Of a DNA stretch of 64,000 nt, positions 43,713 through 52,510 are shown one piece after another. The notes under the pieces were generated by a model. It was not told the DNA's origin, searched no databases, and was given only the letters and a program-made list of their open reading frames with translations. The stretch covers positions 186,001-250,000 of the forward strand of contig CAMHMZ010000001.1 of NCBI GenBank assembly GCA_946186375.1. Direction: 5' to 3'. A program made the translations under genes and the position numbers. The stretch comes from an uncultured Clostridia bacterium (lineage in GTDB: Bacteria; Bacillota; Clostridia; Oscillospirales; Oscillospiraceae). Position 1 is the stretch's first letter, and every line of letters begins with the position of its first letter.

Positions 43713-43761
43713 GGAGGGCGCCGGCTGAACAATGTGGTTTTGCCGGCGCTGTCTGTATATG
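43713..43761 (+). promoter_or_regulatory. Start-site hairpin of the SprT-like gene
   Basis: GGAGG (43713-43717) is followed directly by an 8-bp GCGCCGGC/GCCGGCGC stem (43718-43725, 43742-43749). ATG 43732 sits in the 16-nt loop. A second in-frame ATG (43759) lies 9 nt after the stem, at ideal distance from the Shine-Dalgarno if the hairpin is folded. Confidence 0.6.
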
Positions 43762-44304
43762 GCTAAACACAGCTTAGACGAGATTTTGGCAGAATATTCT
43801 CGCCTCGATGCGCTTTGCGGTGTAGACAGTTCCAGTATCAGCGTCGAAATATCCAAAAGGATGGTCTCGCATTATGGATACTGTCACTTCCTTCGCAAAG
43901 GCAAGAAGATTGTCCCGACTAAAATCTGCATTGCAGATTTCATCCTGGCCTGCGGCGACGAGTTTTGGAATGTGATTCGGCACGAATACACGCACGCTCT
44001 TGTGACGTTGCGCGACGGGAAAAGTCATGGCCATGACGCCGTTTGGAAAGCAGCTTGTTTAGAGACAGGATGCGATCCCACAAGAACGTCAAAAGACCCG
44101 GAAGCTCATACGAAAGCCGTTGCGCAGCGGAGGAAACTCGCCAAGTACAAGGTGTGCTGCAACACTTGTGGCCGTTCCTGGACGTATATCAAGGAAACGA
44201 AGGCAGTCAAAGCAATCAAGGCCGGAAAGACTTGTACCTGCCTTTGTGGCAGCAAGAAACTCAGCCTGATCGATTACACGCCTAAGAAAGGAGTCCAAAA
44301 ATGA
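43732..44304 (+). CDS. SprT-like metalloprotease-fold protein
   Basis: 190 aa from ATG 43732, or 181 from ATG 43759, the likelier start given MAKHSLDEILAEY and the hairpin. The HEYTH zinc motif (about residue 75 from 43759) and the C-terminal zinc ribbon (CCNTCGRSW ... CTCLCGSKKL) define the SprT family. Relatives cleave DNA-protein crosslinks or act near replication. Confidence 0.85.
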   Translation: MWFCRRCLYMAKHSLDEILAEYSRLDALCGVDSSSISVEISKRMVSHYGYCHFLRKGKKIVPTKICIADFILACGDEFWNVIRHEYTHALVTLRDGKSHGHDAVWKAACLETGCDPTRTSKDPEAHTKAVAQRRKLAKYKVCCNTCGRSWTYIKETKAVKAIKAGKTCTCLCGSKKLSLIDYTPKKGVQK

Positions 44305-44750
44305 TCCACGCGTTCGTTAGACCAAATCCCGCAGGCGTTCGACTGCATCTGTGTGAAAAGTATGGTATCGCCCTCATGTCAGAGTTCCATCGTGTGGAAT
44401 TCATGGAAGAGCTAAAAGCGATGGACATTCGCTTCGTTCTTCATGATGAGCTCAATGAAGCACATATGTACTGGGGCGAGGTGCAGTGGCCGGATGGGCA
44501 CTGGCAGTATTTTAGGGTTCAGGCGATGAAGCCGGTCCTGCGAGATTATCTTGATCAGAGCATATTATCAGCCTACGGGCCGATTCACGTAAAAATCTGG
44601 CACACGGAGCACTACGGGAATCCTGACGGCAATAGCTGTTGGGTGATAGGTTTCTTCGCCAACTCGATTTTGGCGCAAAGATATGCCCTGATGTCAGAGG
44701 AACAATTCGGGTTCATGTCAAAAATCATTCGACAGCATGGAGAAAGGTGA
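44301..44750 (+). CDS. Hypothetical protein
   Basis: 149 aa, overlapping the previous stop (AAAATGA). Mixed fold, with YWGEVQWPDGHWQYFRVQA and VKIWHTEHYG. Not recognised. Confidence 0.6.
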   Translation: MIHAFVRPNPAGVRLHLCEKYGIALMSEFHRVEFMEELKAMDIRFVLHDELNEAHMYWGEVQWPDGHWQYFRVQAMKPVLRDYLDQSILSAYGPIHVKIWHTEHYGNPDGNSCWVIGFFANSILAQRYALMSEEQFGFMSKIIRQHGER

Positions 44751-44753
44751 CTG

Positions 44754-45908
44754 ATGAGAAGAATTATTGAGGGCGTCTGGGATTGCGCCTACTGCGGTAC
44801 GAAGCGCATTCGCGGTGCGATCCGAGAATGCCCGAACTGCGGCCACCCGAGAGACGCCGAGGTTAAATTTTATATTTCGGACCCAAACAACTATGTTTCG
44901 GCTCCGGAAAAGGTCAATCGCAATCCTGATTGGATTTGTCCATATTGCAAATCGCTCAATAGCGACTCGGTCAATATTTGCAAATCCTGCGGATCACCCC
45001 GTTCAGAAAGTACCGAGGACTATTTTCACCGCGAGATTGCGGAAACCATCGAAGAACAGCACGATCGTATCAAGCGGCTGTCAGCGGCTGTAGATACTGG
45101 ACGTTGCGACGTCGAAGAAGAAACAGCTTCTGAAAGGCGTTACTATGCGCCTTTAGCGCAAAGTAAAGTAGTGCCTGAGAGCAAATTTGGCAATCGTTTT
45201 TTATGGAGAAGCGCCGCGAAGAAAGCCGTAGTGTTTTTTCTGATTCTGGCATTACTTGCCGGCCTTGTGTGGTTGTTTGTGCCGCATACAAAAGCGCTAA
45301 AGATAGACGAAAAGTCATGGTATCGCCGTGTTGATATCGAACGCTACGGCCCGGTATCAGAAAGTGGCTGGTCGTTGCCTGTTGGCGCATACGACATCTC
45401 AACGCGCCGTGAAATTCATCACTATGATCACAGGTTGGACCATTACGAAACAAAAACTCGACAAGTTCCGGAAACGGTGTTTGATGGCTACGACACATAT
45501 TATACGACCCGAGACCTTGGCAATGGCTACTTTGAGCAAGAGGAACATCAAACGCCGCGGTATCGTACAGAGTATCGCACGGACACCTATGAGGACCCGG
45601 TATATGTAGACGTTCCGATTTACGAAACCAAATTCTACTACACGATCGATAAGTGGAGTTTCGATCACTCGGAAGAAACATCCGCCGCAGATGATGAGCC
45701 GTATTTTGCTGATTATAAACTCGGCGAGAATGAGCGCTTCGGGGATAAATCTGAGAAATATTGGTTCACCTACGAAGAGAACAAGTATGCTGTCGATTAT
45801 TATATTTGGCAGCAATACAATGTTGGAGACCAAATCCTGGCGAAAGTAAGGTTTGGAAAGGTTCTTGAGATTTTAGAAAAGGAAATAGGAGGAATCAATG
45901 TTTTTTGA
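44754..45908 (+). CDS. Double zinc-ribbon membrane protein
   Basis: 384 aa. Two zinc ribbons (WDCAYCGTKRIRGAIRECPN ... and ICPYCKSLNSDSVNICKSCG) occupy residues 8-85, a transmembrane helix lies near 162-183, and a Tyr-rich external domain (about 190-384) follows. Similar proteins occur in clostridial mobile elements. Role unknown; it overlaps the next gene by 11 nt. Confidence 0.75.
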   Translation: MRRIIEGVWDCAYCGTKRIRGAIRECPNCGHPRDAEVKFYISDPNNYVSAPEKVNRNPDWICPYCKSLNSDSVNICKSCGSPRSESTEDYFHREIAETIEEQHDRIKRLSAAVDTGRCDVEEETASERRYYAPLAQSKVVPESKFGNRFLWRSAAKKAVVFFLILALLAGLVWLFVPHTKALKIDEKSWYRRVDIERYGPVSESGWSLPVGAYDISTRREIHHYDHRLDHYETKTRQVPETVFDGYDTYYTTRDLGNGYFEQEEHQTPRYRTEYRTDTYEDPVYVDVPIYETKFYYTIDKWSFDHSEETSAADDEPYFADYKLGENERFGDKSEKYWFTYEENKYAVDYYIWQQYNVGDQILAKVRFGKVLEILEKEIGGINVF

Positions 45909-46464
45909 TGTTGTTCTCATTGAGCGGGCAGAGGCGCTGACCAAACAGGATATCGCCGATATTCTGTCCGTTCTCCCTGATGGCGAAACCTTCATCCCAC
46001 TGGAAATCGAAGGTGACGCGAGCTCTGCTATGGGCTACATCACGGATAGCGCGGCAGATCGCATTGACTATCTGCTCGACAAAGATCATTTCTTCTACAT
46101 GTTCATCCAGGGCATCCTGAATGACATGGATGAGGAAAACCTTCTTTGCGTCTACGACTACGAAGAGGTCACGGACGTAGACAGACCGCTGCGCATCATG
46201 CTCACGCGTGATCTTCCTGCTGCTGTTGCCAGGCTGAATAAGCCTGCCATTGGTACCTTCACCTACACCAACACGTCGTCGATTCTCGTTCACGAGATCG
46301 ATCCGTGGGGTGAGTGGGTAATTGCCAGCATCAACGGCACGGAGATGCAGGTGTGTGAGATCACGCAGGCCGAAAAGGACGATTCTGCATCGGAAGATGA
46401 TGTGGAAACGGGTTTCTATTTCGGCGGCATGTGGGTGCCTTTCTCGCAGGTAATGCGACTGTAA
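45898..46464 (+). CDS. Hypothetical acidic protein
   Basis: 188 aa, starting inside the previous gene with GGAAATAGGAGG upstream. Acidic, alpha/beta, with FIPLEIEGDASSAMGYITD and YFGGMWVPFSQVMRL. Not recognised. Confidence 0.65.
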   Translation: MFFDVVLIERAEALTKQDIADILSVLPDGETFIPLEIEGDASSAMGYITDSAADRIDYLLDKDHFFYMFIQGILNDMDEENLLCVYDYEEVTDVDRPLRIMLTRDLPAAVARLNKPAIGTFTYTNTSSILVHEIDPWGEWVIASINGTEMQVCEITQAEKDDSASEDDVETGFYFGGMWVPFSQVMRL

Positions 46465-46473
46465 TTATACATG

Positions 46474-46521
46474 GCACATGTCACGTCAGGATGTTGACAT
46501 GACATGTGCTTAGTAGTAAAA
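46474..46521 (+). promoter_or_regulatory. GTAAAA-class promoter of the large RNA, with dyad
   Basis: TTGACA (46494-46499), 16 nt, GTAAAA (46516-46521), 12 nt, ATAGAAG. GCACATGTCA (46474-46483) and TGACATGTGC (46500-46509) form a perfect 10-bp inverted repeat overlapping the spacer, an apparent operator. Confidence 0.75.
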
Positions 46522-46528
46522 CAGAAAT

Positions 46529-47200
46529 AACACATAGAAGTCTGATACGCCGGAAGTTCGGCTGTATGGGAAATATGTGTTCAGGATAACGCCATTTCTC
46601 CTCGCGTTGTCCAGCTGCGGCTCCCTTGCGGCCGTTCTCCGCAGCGTGCTTGTATGAGCATTAGGCCGCTTTCGCCAACGTCCCTTCGGAAAGGGCGCGA
46701 CAGGAAGTCAGTAAACTGTCGGCTGTATAAGATGCGTGATCTTATACGGTGCATAGAAGTATAAATGCGCTGACATTGACCGCGTTGGCCCACGCACCCA
46801 AACGGGCTAAATCTGGCAAATCCGTAACTTCCAGCCAGGACGTCTGCACATTTGGAGGTAGACGGAGGGGAGGATAGTGGTCGCATCAAAAGGGAATAGG
46901 CGACCAACGAGGTAGCGCTGCGGATCGTACAGTGTGCTCATTGTTTCGGCTTACGATGATCGGGGTGATTGGCAAGGCCCACCCCAGATAAGATAACGCC
47001 TTAGGCATCCTCGCCGCGCGAAAATTGCGCGTCGGGTAAAAGCGCGAATGCCAAGGCGTTGTCAAAGCCGCTTGGTTTTGCACGTCCTACCAAAACGTGC
47101 CAGCCGCTGCCGCATCTGCGACGGCGACCGTATAGCTCCCAGCCAAGAAGGGCTGGCGGCAATGGAGTTGAGAGCGTCCTTCGGGACGCTCTCTTTTTTT
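46529..47200 (+). ncRNA. Large structured noncoding RNA (GOLLD/ROOL-type candidate)
   Basis: About 670 nt without a credible gene, bounded by a promoter and a strong terminator. At least ten stems can be read directly: 46546-46567, GCTGCGG/CCGCAGC (46614-46645), CCCTT/AAGGG, a perfect 9-bp GTATAAGAT stem (46725-46747), CGTCT/AGACG, TGGTCGC/GCGACCA (46878-46906), ATCGTA/TACGAT, GGGGTG/CACCCC, a 13-bp AACGCCTT-GGCAT stem with one bulge (46995-47060) closed over CGCGC/GCGCG, and CCAGCC/GGCTGG. Size, multistem design and location on a mobile element recall the ornate GOLLD and ROOL RNAs; class membership is not established. Confidence 0.8.
47170..47200 (+). terminator. Terminator of the large RNA
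   Basis: A perfect 10-bp GAGAGCGTCC stem closed by a UUCG loop is followed by seven T. Confidence 0.95.
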
Positions 47201-47206
47201 CTATGG

Positions 47207-47309
47207 CAAATGCGCCGTCGTGAAATTGACTGAAAGATAGTTAAAAAGTAAAACATCAATACAATATGGAAGGCTAAGGCAGCATTCTCTGGTAGAGTGC
47301 TGTCTTTTT
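47207..47309 (+). promoter_or_regulatory. Promoter-leader cassette with terminator-like hairpin
   Basis: CAAATGCGCC, 9 nt, TTGACT (47226-47231), 16 nt, GTAAAA (47248-47253), then a 10-bp GGCAGCATTC/GAGTGCTGTC hairpin (47278-47304) and five T. Confidence 0.8.
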
Positions 47310-47346
47310 CATTCTGCAAATGAAGAGAAGGAAGGAAAGAAAATCT

Positions 47347-47541
47347 ATGACCATTGCTGCTATGACCATTGTCAAGAAAATCCGGAACAACTCGAAGCGG
47401 ATGTCAAAACTGGCGTCCATTCCGTCGCATTTTGAGCGGCGTAAGAAGGCCAGGGCCTTTGTTGTTGCCGAGTGCGCCGCGCAAAAGCTGAAGCTCGACG
47501 AGACCGATATCTCTTCGGCGACAATTGCTATCGCCGGCTAA
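47347..47541 (+). CDS. Small basic protein
   Basis: 64 aa from ATG 47347, where GGAAGGAAAG lies upstream; ATG 47320 lacks one. Rich in Lys and Arg in the first half (VKKIRNNSKRMSKLASIP), which suggests nucleic-acid binding. Not recognised. Confidence 0.6.
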   Translation: MTIAAMTIVKKIRNNSKRMSKLASIPSHFERRKKARAFVVAECAAQKLKLDETDISSATIAIAG

Positions 47542-47583
47542 TTGTGGCGTCGTAATTTTATGAGCGAAGGAAAGGAGAAAAAA

Positions 47584-48564
47584 ATGTTGATCGGTGAAAA
47601 TTCCGCTCTCAAATGGGTGCACAACGGAACGCAGTATGCGCTGCGCATCCGCCAGGACGATATGCCCATGAACCCTCGTGAAGACTTCGAAAATCTCTGC
47701 ACGATGGCATGCTGGCATCGGCGGTATTCCCTTGGAGATTCCGCTGCGACCGGCCGAAAGAACTGTGAAGAATTCTGGCACGACGAGGTTCGGTCTCGCG
47801 TAAACGCGGAAGAGATCATCGAAGCTGCCGAGTCTGGGAAACTTGATGGTATCCGCATTGAGAAGCACAACGGTCTCGTGAATGTATACGAGACTATCCT
47901 GCTTCGCACCGTCCTTGGAGACTCTGAGCCGGAAGAAGTTATGGAATACGAGGGGATCATGGAAGGCGCACTTCCTGACTATCTGGTTGACGACCTGACT
48001 GTTGGCCACTGTATGCTTCTGCTGAAGCCGTACTTGGCTGTGCTTCCTCTGTGGCTCTACGACCACTCTGGCATCACGATTTCCTGCGGAGAACGGGTTT
48101 ATCCCTATAATGACCGTTGGGATAGTGGCCAGGTTGGATGGATCTTTGTGTCCAAGGATAAGATCATGGCCGAGGTCGGCACAGAGTGTGTTCTGGACGA
48201 GAGCGGTGAACGCATCCGTGTGGCTCACAAGGCTGCAGATGGCTCGACCACCTACACGTTCCAGACCAGACCGCTCACGGATGAGACCTGGCGCAAACGC
48301 GCCGAGGAGATTATGCGCGACGAGGTCGAGCTGTATGACCAGTATCTTCGTGGTGAAGTCTTCGGATTTAAGCTGTACAAACTCGTGGACGGAGAATGGC
48401 AGGACGAAGATTCCTGCTACGGCTTCTACGGAGATATTCTCGAAGAGAACGGCATGCTGGATCATCTGGCATACTACGGCCTTCACGAAGCAGTCGCCAA
48501 TGGAACTGTTATTGAGGGCGAAGTGAAAGAAGTGCAGCATATCTCGCTGGAATTTGAGTTTTAA
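47584..48564 (+). CDS. Conserved mobile-element protein, LRIRQDDxPxNPRE type
   Basis: 326 aa from ATG 47584 (AAAGGAG upstream). YALRIRQDDMPMNPREDFEN, MACWHRRYSLGD, LWLYDHSGITIS and WDSGQVGWIFVSKDKI are stretches that recur in a family of phage and plasmid proteins of unknown role. Acidic C-terminus. Confidence 0.7.
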   Translation: MLIGENSALKWVHNGTQYALRIRQDDMPMNPREDFENLCTMACWHRRYSLGDSAATGRKNCEEFWHDEVRSRVNAEEIIEAAESGKLDGIRIEKHNGLVNVYETILLRTVLGDSEPEEVMEYEGIMEGALPDYLVDDLTVGHCMLLLKPYLAVLPLWLYDHSGITISCGERVYPYNDRWDSGQVGWIFVSKDKIMAEVGTECVLDESGERIRVAHKAADGSTTYTFQTRPLTDETWRKRAEEIMRDEVELYDQYLRGEVFGFKLYKLVDGEWQDEDSCYGFYGDILEENGMLDHLAYYGLHEAVANGTVIEGEVKEVQHISLEFEF

Positions 48565-48582
48565 ATTGAGAAAGGAGAAAAT

Positions 48583-49119
48583 ATGGGACAATACTATGCT
48601 GCCGTCCTTGATATGGACGGAAAGCCTGTCGGGTACGAATCAAAAGAACCGGGCTATCGGAAGCTTACAGAGCATTCCTGGTGGCTCAATGGCTATGTCA
48701 ATGCGGTCGCCAAAATTATTTTTGGTGAGCCACATCGAATCGCATGGGTAGGGGACTATGCTGCAGGCATTGCTCCCTGCACCAAGCGCATGTATGCCGC
48801 GGCGCACAGGAAAGACACTGTCTTGCTCGACGACGAGACCGAGTTCAATCCTGATGATACTTTTCTTGTCAATCACTCCAAAAGGCAATACATCGATTGC
48901 AACAAGTATTTTGCTGCTGTTAATGGCAGACATCATCTGGGAGAAGGGTGCGTTTTTCACATTCTCCCGTTAATCACTGCTATTGGCAATGGTGCAAGCG
49001 GAGACTATTTTGGCGTCAACCGTGATCTAATCGGCATGTGGGCATGGGACAAGCTTTCTTTTGAGCTTGAAATTCCTGATGGTTATACCGAGATCGACGT
49101 ACCGATTTGGTACGAATAA
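48583..49119 (+). CDS. Hypothetical protein
   Basis: 178 aa. MGQYYAAVLDMDGKPVGYES, IAWVGDYA and YIDCNKYF, then HILPLITAIGNGASGDYFG. It looks like a member of a phage family but no function is known. GAAAGGAG upstream. Confidence 0.65.
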   Translation: MGQYYAAVLDMDGKPVGYESKEPGYRKLTEHSWWLNGYVNAVAKIIFGEPHRIAWVGDYAAGIAPCTKRMYAAAHRKDTVLLDDETEFNPDDTFLVNHSKRQYIDCNKYFAAVNGRHHLGEGCVFHILPLITAIGNGASGDYFGVNRDLIGMWAWDKLSFELEIPDGYTEIDVPIWYE

Positions 49120-49136
49120 ACGTAAAGGAGCTAACA

Positions 49137-49550
49137 ATGTCAGATTTCGAAATCTTTTTCAGTGACCTGAACGAAGACGCACAGAAGCGGCTGATGGCTG
49201 CTGTCGGCATCACAGACCCGGCAGATATGAACTGGGATGGCGATTTCTTCCCGATCGCATTCTATCCCATCGGCGAAAATGTTGAGCTGAACATTCCAGA
49301 GAAAGACGACGTGGACGTTAACAGGCTGGCTGAACTGATGGGCGAGGAATACGAGCGTATCTATGATGCGCACGACGATGCCCCCGGCTATCGCGAAGCT
49401 ATCTGCGATGGCGACAAGTTCATCGCCGAGAATCAGCCTGTGATTTCTCAGTTGGCTGCAGTTCGCGGTGACTTGATCACGAGTGATCGTGAAGTTGCCG
49501 CTTTGTGGTTCGCTTGGAAGCGGCTCAAGGAGGAAACTATCGATGAGTAA
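49137..49550 (+). CDS. Hypothetical acidic protein, paralog of 62420
   Basis: 137 aa. The first 45 residues (DLNEDAQKRLMAAVGITDPA, DMNWD) match the tiny protein at 62420. The remainder is acidic and helical. It overlaps the next gene by 8 nt. Confidence 0.65.
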   Translation: MSDFEIFFSDLNEDAQKRLMAAVGITDPADMNWDGDFFPIAFYPIGENVELNIPEKDDVDVNRLAELMGEEYERIYDAHDDAPGYREAICDGDKFIAENQPVISQLAAVRGDLITSDREVAALWFAWKRLKEETIDE

Positions 49551-49983
49551 GACAGAAAATCTCACGAAACTGCGCAAGCAGTATCAGAATCTGGAGTTTT
49601 ATCTCCGGTGGCTGCAGAAGAAATATGCAGAGACGAAAGATGTGCTGTTTACCAATCTCGGTTATGGAACCAGATGCAAGATGCGAGAGATCAATGAGAA
49701 AATCTGTGATCTCATCTGGAAGGGCGCCGAACTTCGCTCTATCGATTTTCCGGATATTGACGAGCGTCTGATGGACGCTCTCGGTGAGCTGATGCATGCC
49801 AGCATTGCGGTTGAGCCTGGATATCATGGCATCTTCGCATTCTGGACAGAAGTCGATCCTCGCGATGGGGATGTCAAACCTTGTCGCACGTTCGTCAGCA
49901 ACTGTGACGATCCGCGGCCCGGATATTTCTGCATTGAAGGGCGTGTGCAAAATCTTGCGGAGTGGATTTCAAAAAACAGATAA
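49543..49983 (+). CDS. Hypothetical protein
   Basis: 146 aa from ATG 49543 (AAGGAGG upstream, inside the previous gene). Helical first half, then a beta-rich end with TFVSNCDDPRPGYFCIEG. Not recognised. Confidence 0.6.
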   Translation: MSKTENLTKLRKQYQNLEFYLRWLQKKYAETKDVLFTNLGYGTRCKMREINEKICDLIWKGAELRSIDFPDIDERLMDALGELMHASIAVEPGYHGIFAFWTEVDPRDGDVKPCRTFVSNCDDPRPGYFCIEGRVQNLAEWISKNR

Positions 49984-49999
49984 AGGAAAAAGAGAGCCG

Positions 50000-50305
50000 A
50001 TGAAATACGCGTATCTAAATGAGAAGCTGTTGCTGCTCATTTTGTACATTCAGGGCTTGAAGAAAACCAGGACGTATAAAAATGAGCTGATGCACAGAAA
50101 GAACGACGCGTGGGACTATGTGAGAGATGCCTATTATGGGCTTCCCAAAACAGTCTTTACCGACGCAGGGATCAAGCGGTGTGACCGTAACCTGGATTTG
50201 ATAGACTGCTTCATTGTCTCGGATGAGATGATGAACGCTCAATCTTCGGATCTTCACAAATTCTGCACGCCGTTTCTGACAACAGATGCAATCGGTTCCT
50301 ATTAA
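50000..50305 (+). CDS. Hypothetical small protein
   Basis: 101 aa from ATG 50000. Helical, with NEKLLLLILYIQGLKKTRTY and a C-terminal DLHKFCTPFL. AAAGGAAAAAGAGAG upstream. Not recognised. Confidence 0.6.
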   Translation: MKYAYLNEKLLLLILYIQGLKKTRTYKNELMHRKNDAWDYVRDAYYGLPKTVFTDAGIKRCDRNLDLIDCFIVSDEMMNAQSSDLHKFCTPFLTTDAIGSY

Positions 50306-50319
50306 GAAAGAAGGAAAAA

Positions 50320-51195
50320 ATGATCGACAAAATCAAAATCGACAGAATCAAGTTCACCTATAGCGAGGGCTACCTGCCTACGCCGCGGTGCCGCAAACTG
50401 CGCTATCGTGATGCTGCTGGTGAAACCTCTGCTGAGGTCACGCTGCTGACCGAGCCGGATAAGGACGCTCCGATTGCGTTCCGGTTCCCTGAGTGGCGCC
50501 TTACCCAGGCCATGGGTAAAGACTACTGGGGAGAAAAAAAGGAGCGCGTTAAAAAAGAGATTCGCCTTTTCAATGGTAAACTCTATGAGCGGGATCATAT
50601 GGGAAATCATTTCTGCCAGGGGCAGGGATGGTACGACCTGGACGAGTTCGCTCGGCATTTCCAGAACTTCCAGCGTCGGTACAGCTATGAGCTGGGTAAA
50701 TGCCCAGACACTCTGGAAGAGTATCAGGAAGCAATCCGCTTTCATGCGGAAAGCGTGATTCTGATGCGTCATGGTGAGAACGAGATCGGCGTGTGGATCG
50801 AATGCGGGGAACCGCGGTACGTCTACAATACGTTCGGCCTCGGACATAACCACGGCGGGACCGGGCTGTTTATTGAGCAGCATTACAACAGTAACATCCC
50901 AAACACGCATTATTATAATGCGCTGGAGCGGGATCGTGCGATTGAGGCTGCAATCGACGCTGCTGTGCGTCGTGGTGATGATCAGTCTGTTACTGGCATC
51001 AGATCGTGCGAGGAGATCGAGGTTCTCATTCCCGATGCCGTACAGGTTCGCCCTATGCGAGATCATGGGGAAGGGGATCTGTTTCAAAACCTGCTGAACG
51101 AATTAACAGCCGGCGCAGACTCGGCCTTCGAAGCTGGGCTTCTGGTTTTGGCTGCTGCTGCAAAAGAAAGTGGAGGAAATACCAACAATGTCTGA
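50320..51195 (+). CDS. Hypothetical protein
   Basis: 291 aa. Beta-rich N-terminus, WYDLDEFARHFQNFQRRYSY, a region with ILMRHGENEIGVWIECG and GLGHNHGGTGLFIEQHY, helical end. Overlaps the next gene by 8 nt. Not recognised. Confidence 0.6.
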   Translation: MIDKIKIDRIKFTYSEGYLPTPRCRKLRYRDAAGETSAEVTLLTEPDKDAPIAFRFPEWRLTQAMGKDYWGEKKERVKKEIRLFNGKLYERDHMGNHFCQGQGWYDLDEFARHFQNFQRRYSYELGKCPDTLEEYQEAIRFHAESVILMRHGENEIGVWIECGEPRYVYNTFGLGHNHGGTGLFIEQHYNSNIPNTHYYNALERDRAIEAAIDAAVRRGDDQSVTGIRSCEEIEVLIPDAVQVRPMRDHGEGDLFQNLLNELTAGADSAFEAGLLVLAAAAKESGGNTNNV

Positions 51196-51952
51196 AAAAC
51201 TGTTATTCACTGCATCTTCTCTGTTGTACAAGACAGTGGAAAAGATCAATGAACTAAATGGTTTCACCATCCAGCGTTTCGGTGCAACTGGAAAGACCCC
51301 TTTTGACCTGCAGGTGGACAATGGCGAAATCGACGTCAAGCGCTATGTTAGCGTAAATGCGTCGGAAATGGATAACATCGATTTTTCAGAGGCCATCGAC
51401 CTCACAGAGCAAGAACTGCGAACAGCCAGAGCAGAAGACTCTGTGCTGGCAGATAAAATCCTGCAAGAGGTCAACAAGCGCATGGACGATGTGGCGAAGC
51501 TTATGGCGAACATGCGTTGCTATGATGTGCTGCTAAAGATGCGGGATATCCGGCCTCTTGAGCATTCACACAACCAGTGGAAAACCGTCAAAGAGGACTT
51601 CCTTGAGACTGAAACCGGTATCGTCACCAATGCTGTCTATCAGTTTTCGTACCGCCATTCTAACGAAACGGGATACGGTTCGCACAACAAAAACGGTGCG
51701 TGGTATCTGACGTGGTCGTTAACCATTCGTTCTGCGAACCCAGAAAAGTATCCTGTTGAACTTGCTGGTCAGATGCGAAAGCGGTTCACGAGCAAAGAAG
51801 ACATGCTCAAGTATTTGGAAGGACGGAAGAAGAAGTTTGAAGATTGCTTCGAAGAAGATTTTCCTCCTGTGCCTAAAAAATACAAGCAATTGTTTTCATA
51901 CGCCGGTATGCTTCTGCCGGGATATTCGATTAAGGAGGAGGCGAAAAATTGA
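51188..51952 (+). CDS. Hypothetical protein
   Basis: 254 aa from ATG 51188 (GGAGG upstream). Helical N-terminal 120 residues; AVYQFSYRHSNETGYGSHNK and WYLTWSLTIR in a beta region; a helical, Lys-rich end. Not recognised. Confidence 0.6.
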   Translation: MSEKLLFTASSLLYKTVEKINELNGFTIQRFGATGKTPFDLQVDNGEIDVKRYVSVNASEMDNIDFSEAIDLTEQELRTARAEDSVLADKILQEVNKRMDDVAKLMANMRCYDVLLKMRDIRPLEHSHNQWKTVKEDFLETETGIVTNAVYQFSYRHSNETGYGSHNKNGAWYLTWSLTIRSANPEKYPVELAGQMRKRFTSKEDMLKYLEGRKKKFEDCFEEDFPPVPKKYKQLFSYAGMLLPGYSIKEEAKN

Positions 51953-52443
51953 GTTACTGCTCTTGGCACGAATACGGTCTTGGTATCAACTTCACAGACT
52001 TCGAGATTGCCTGTGATAGGGCTAAGGATCCGATCACCGTGGAAGACATTGAGCGTCTGCTTAATGTGGCGCCTAAGCTGCAACGGGATGTGCACAAATA
52101 CATTCAGGGTGTCAAGGAAGACAATCCTGGCGTTGAGATCGAGCTGTATGATTACAGGAATTTTGATCCTGACGGTTTTGGTCTCGAGCTCTCGTACATC
52201 TTCGCGCAGGCTGTTGCGGAGGCAGAAGGCCTCACGCATGTCTTTGCGTGCGACAGTGACGACTGCTACCATTTTGTGCTCTTTGGGCAAGGGTATCCCT
52301 GGAATATGAACGAGCGAGAGAAGGCCCTCAAGAAAGAGGATGTGGAAGGTATTTTCTATAAATACCTGAAGATTCTCAAACCGAGCCTCGGAGAGAAAGT
52401 CGATGTTGAGATTGACTTTCAGTCGGTCGAAAACGGGGGTTAA
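51949..52443 (+). CDS. Hypothetical protein
   Basis: 164 aa from TTG 51949, overlapping the previous stop, with GGAGGAGG upstream. CSWHEYGLGINFTDFEIACD, then an acidic alpha/beta region. Not recognised. Confidence 0.6.
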   Translation: MSYCSWHEYGLGINFTDFEIACDRAKDPITVEDIERLLNVAPKLQRDVHKYIQGVKEDNPGVEIELYDYRNFDPDGFGLELSYIFAQAVAEAEGLTHVFACDSDDCYHFVLFGQGYPWNMNEREKALKKEDVEGIFYKYLKILKPSLGEKVDVEIDFQSVENGG

Positions 52444-52451
52444 CACAAAAA

Positions 52452-52476
52452 GAGCCTGGCAATCACGGTCAGGCTC
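52452..52476 (+). other. Intergenic hairpin without U-run
   Basis: GAGCCTG/CAGGCTC arms around an 11-nt loop lie between two genes of one operon; similar in type to those at 5615, 18700 and 30133. Confidence 0.4.
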
Positions 52477-52510
52477 CAAATCCCAATAAAATTCAAGAAG
52501 GAGAAAAAAC

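Noticed and set aside
46529-47200. RNase P RNA, tmRNA or a group II intron as explanation of the noncoding region
   Set aside because: Their conserved cores are not visible (no GAAAGTCC-type RNase P motif, no intron domain V, no tRNA-like end), and no intron-encoded protein is present.
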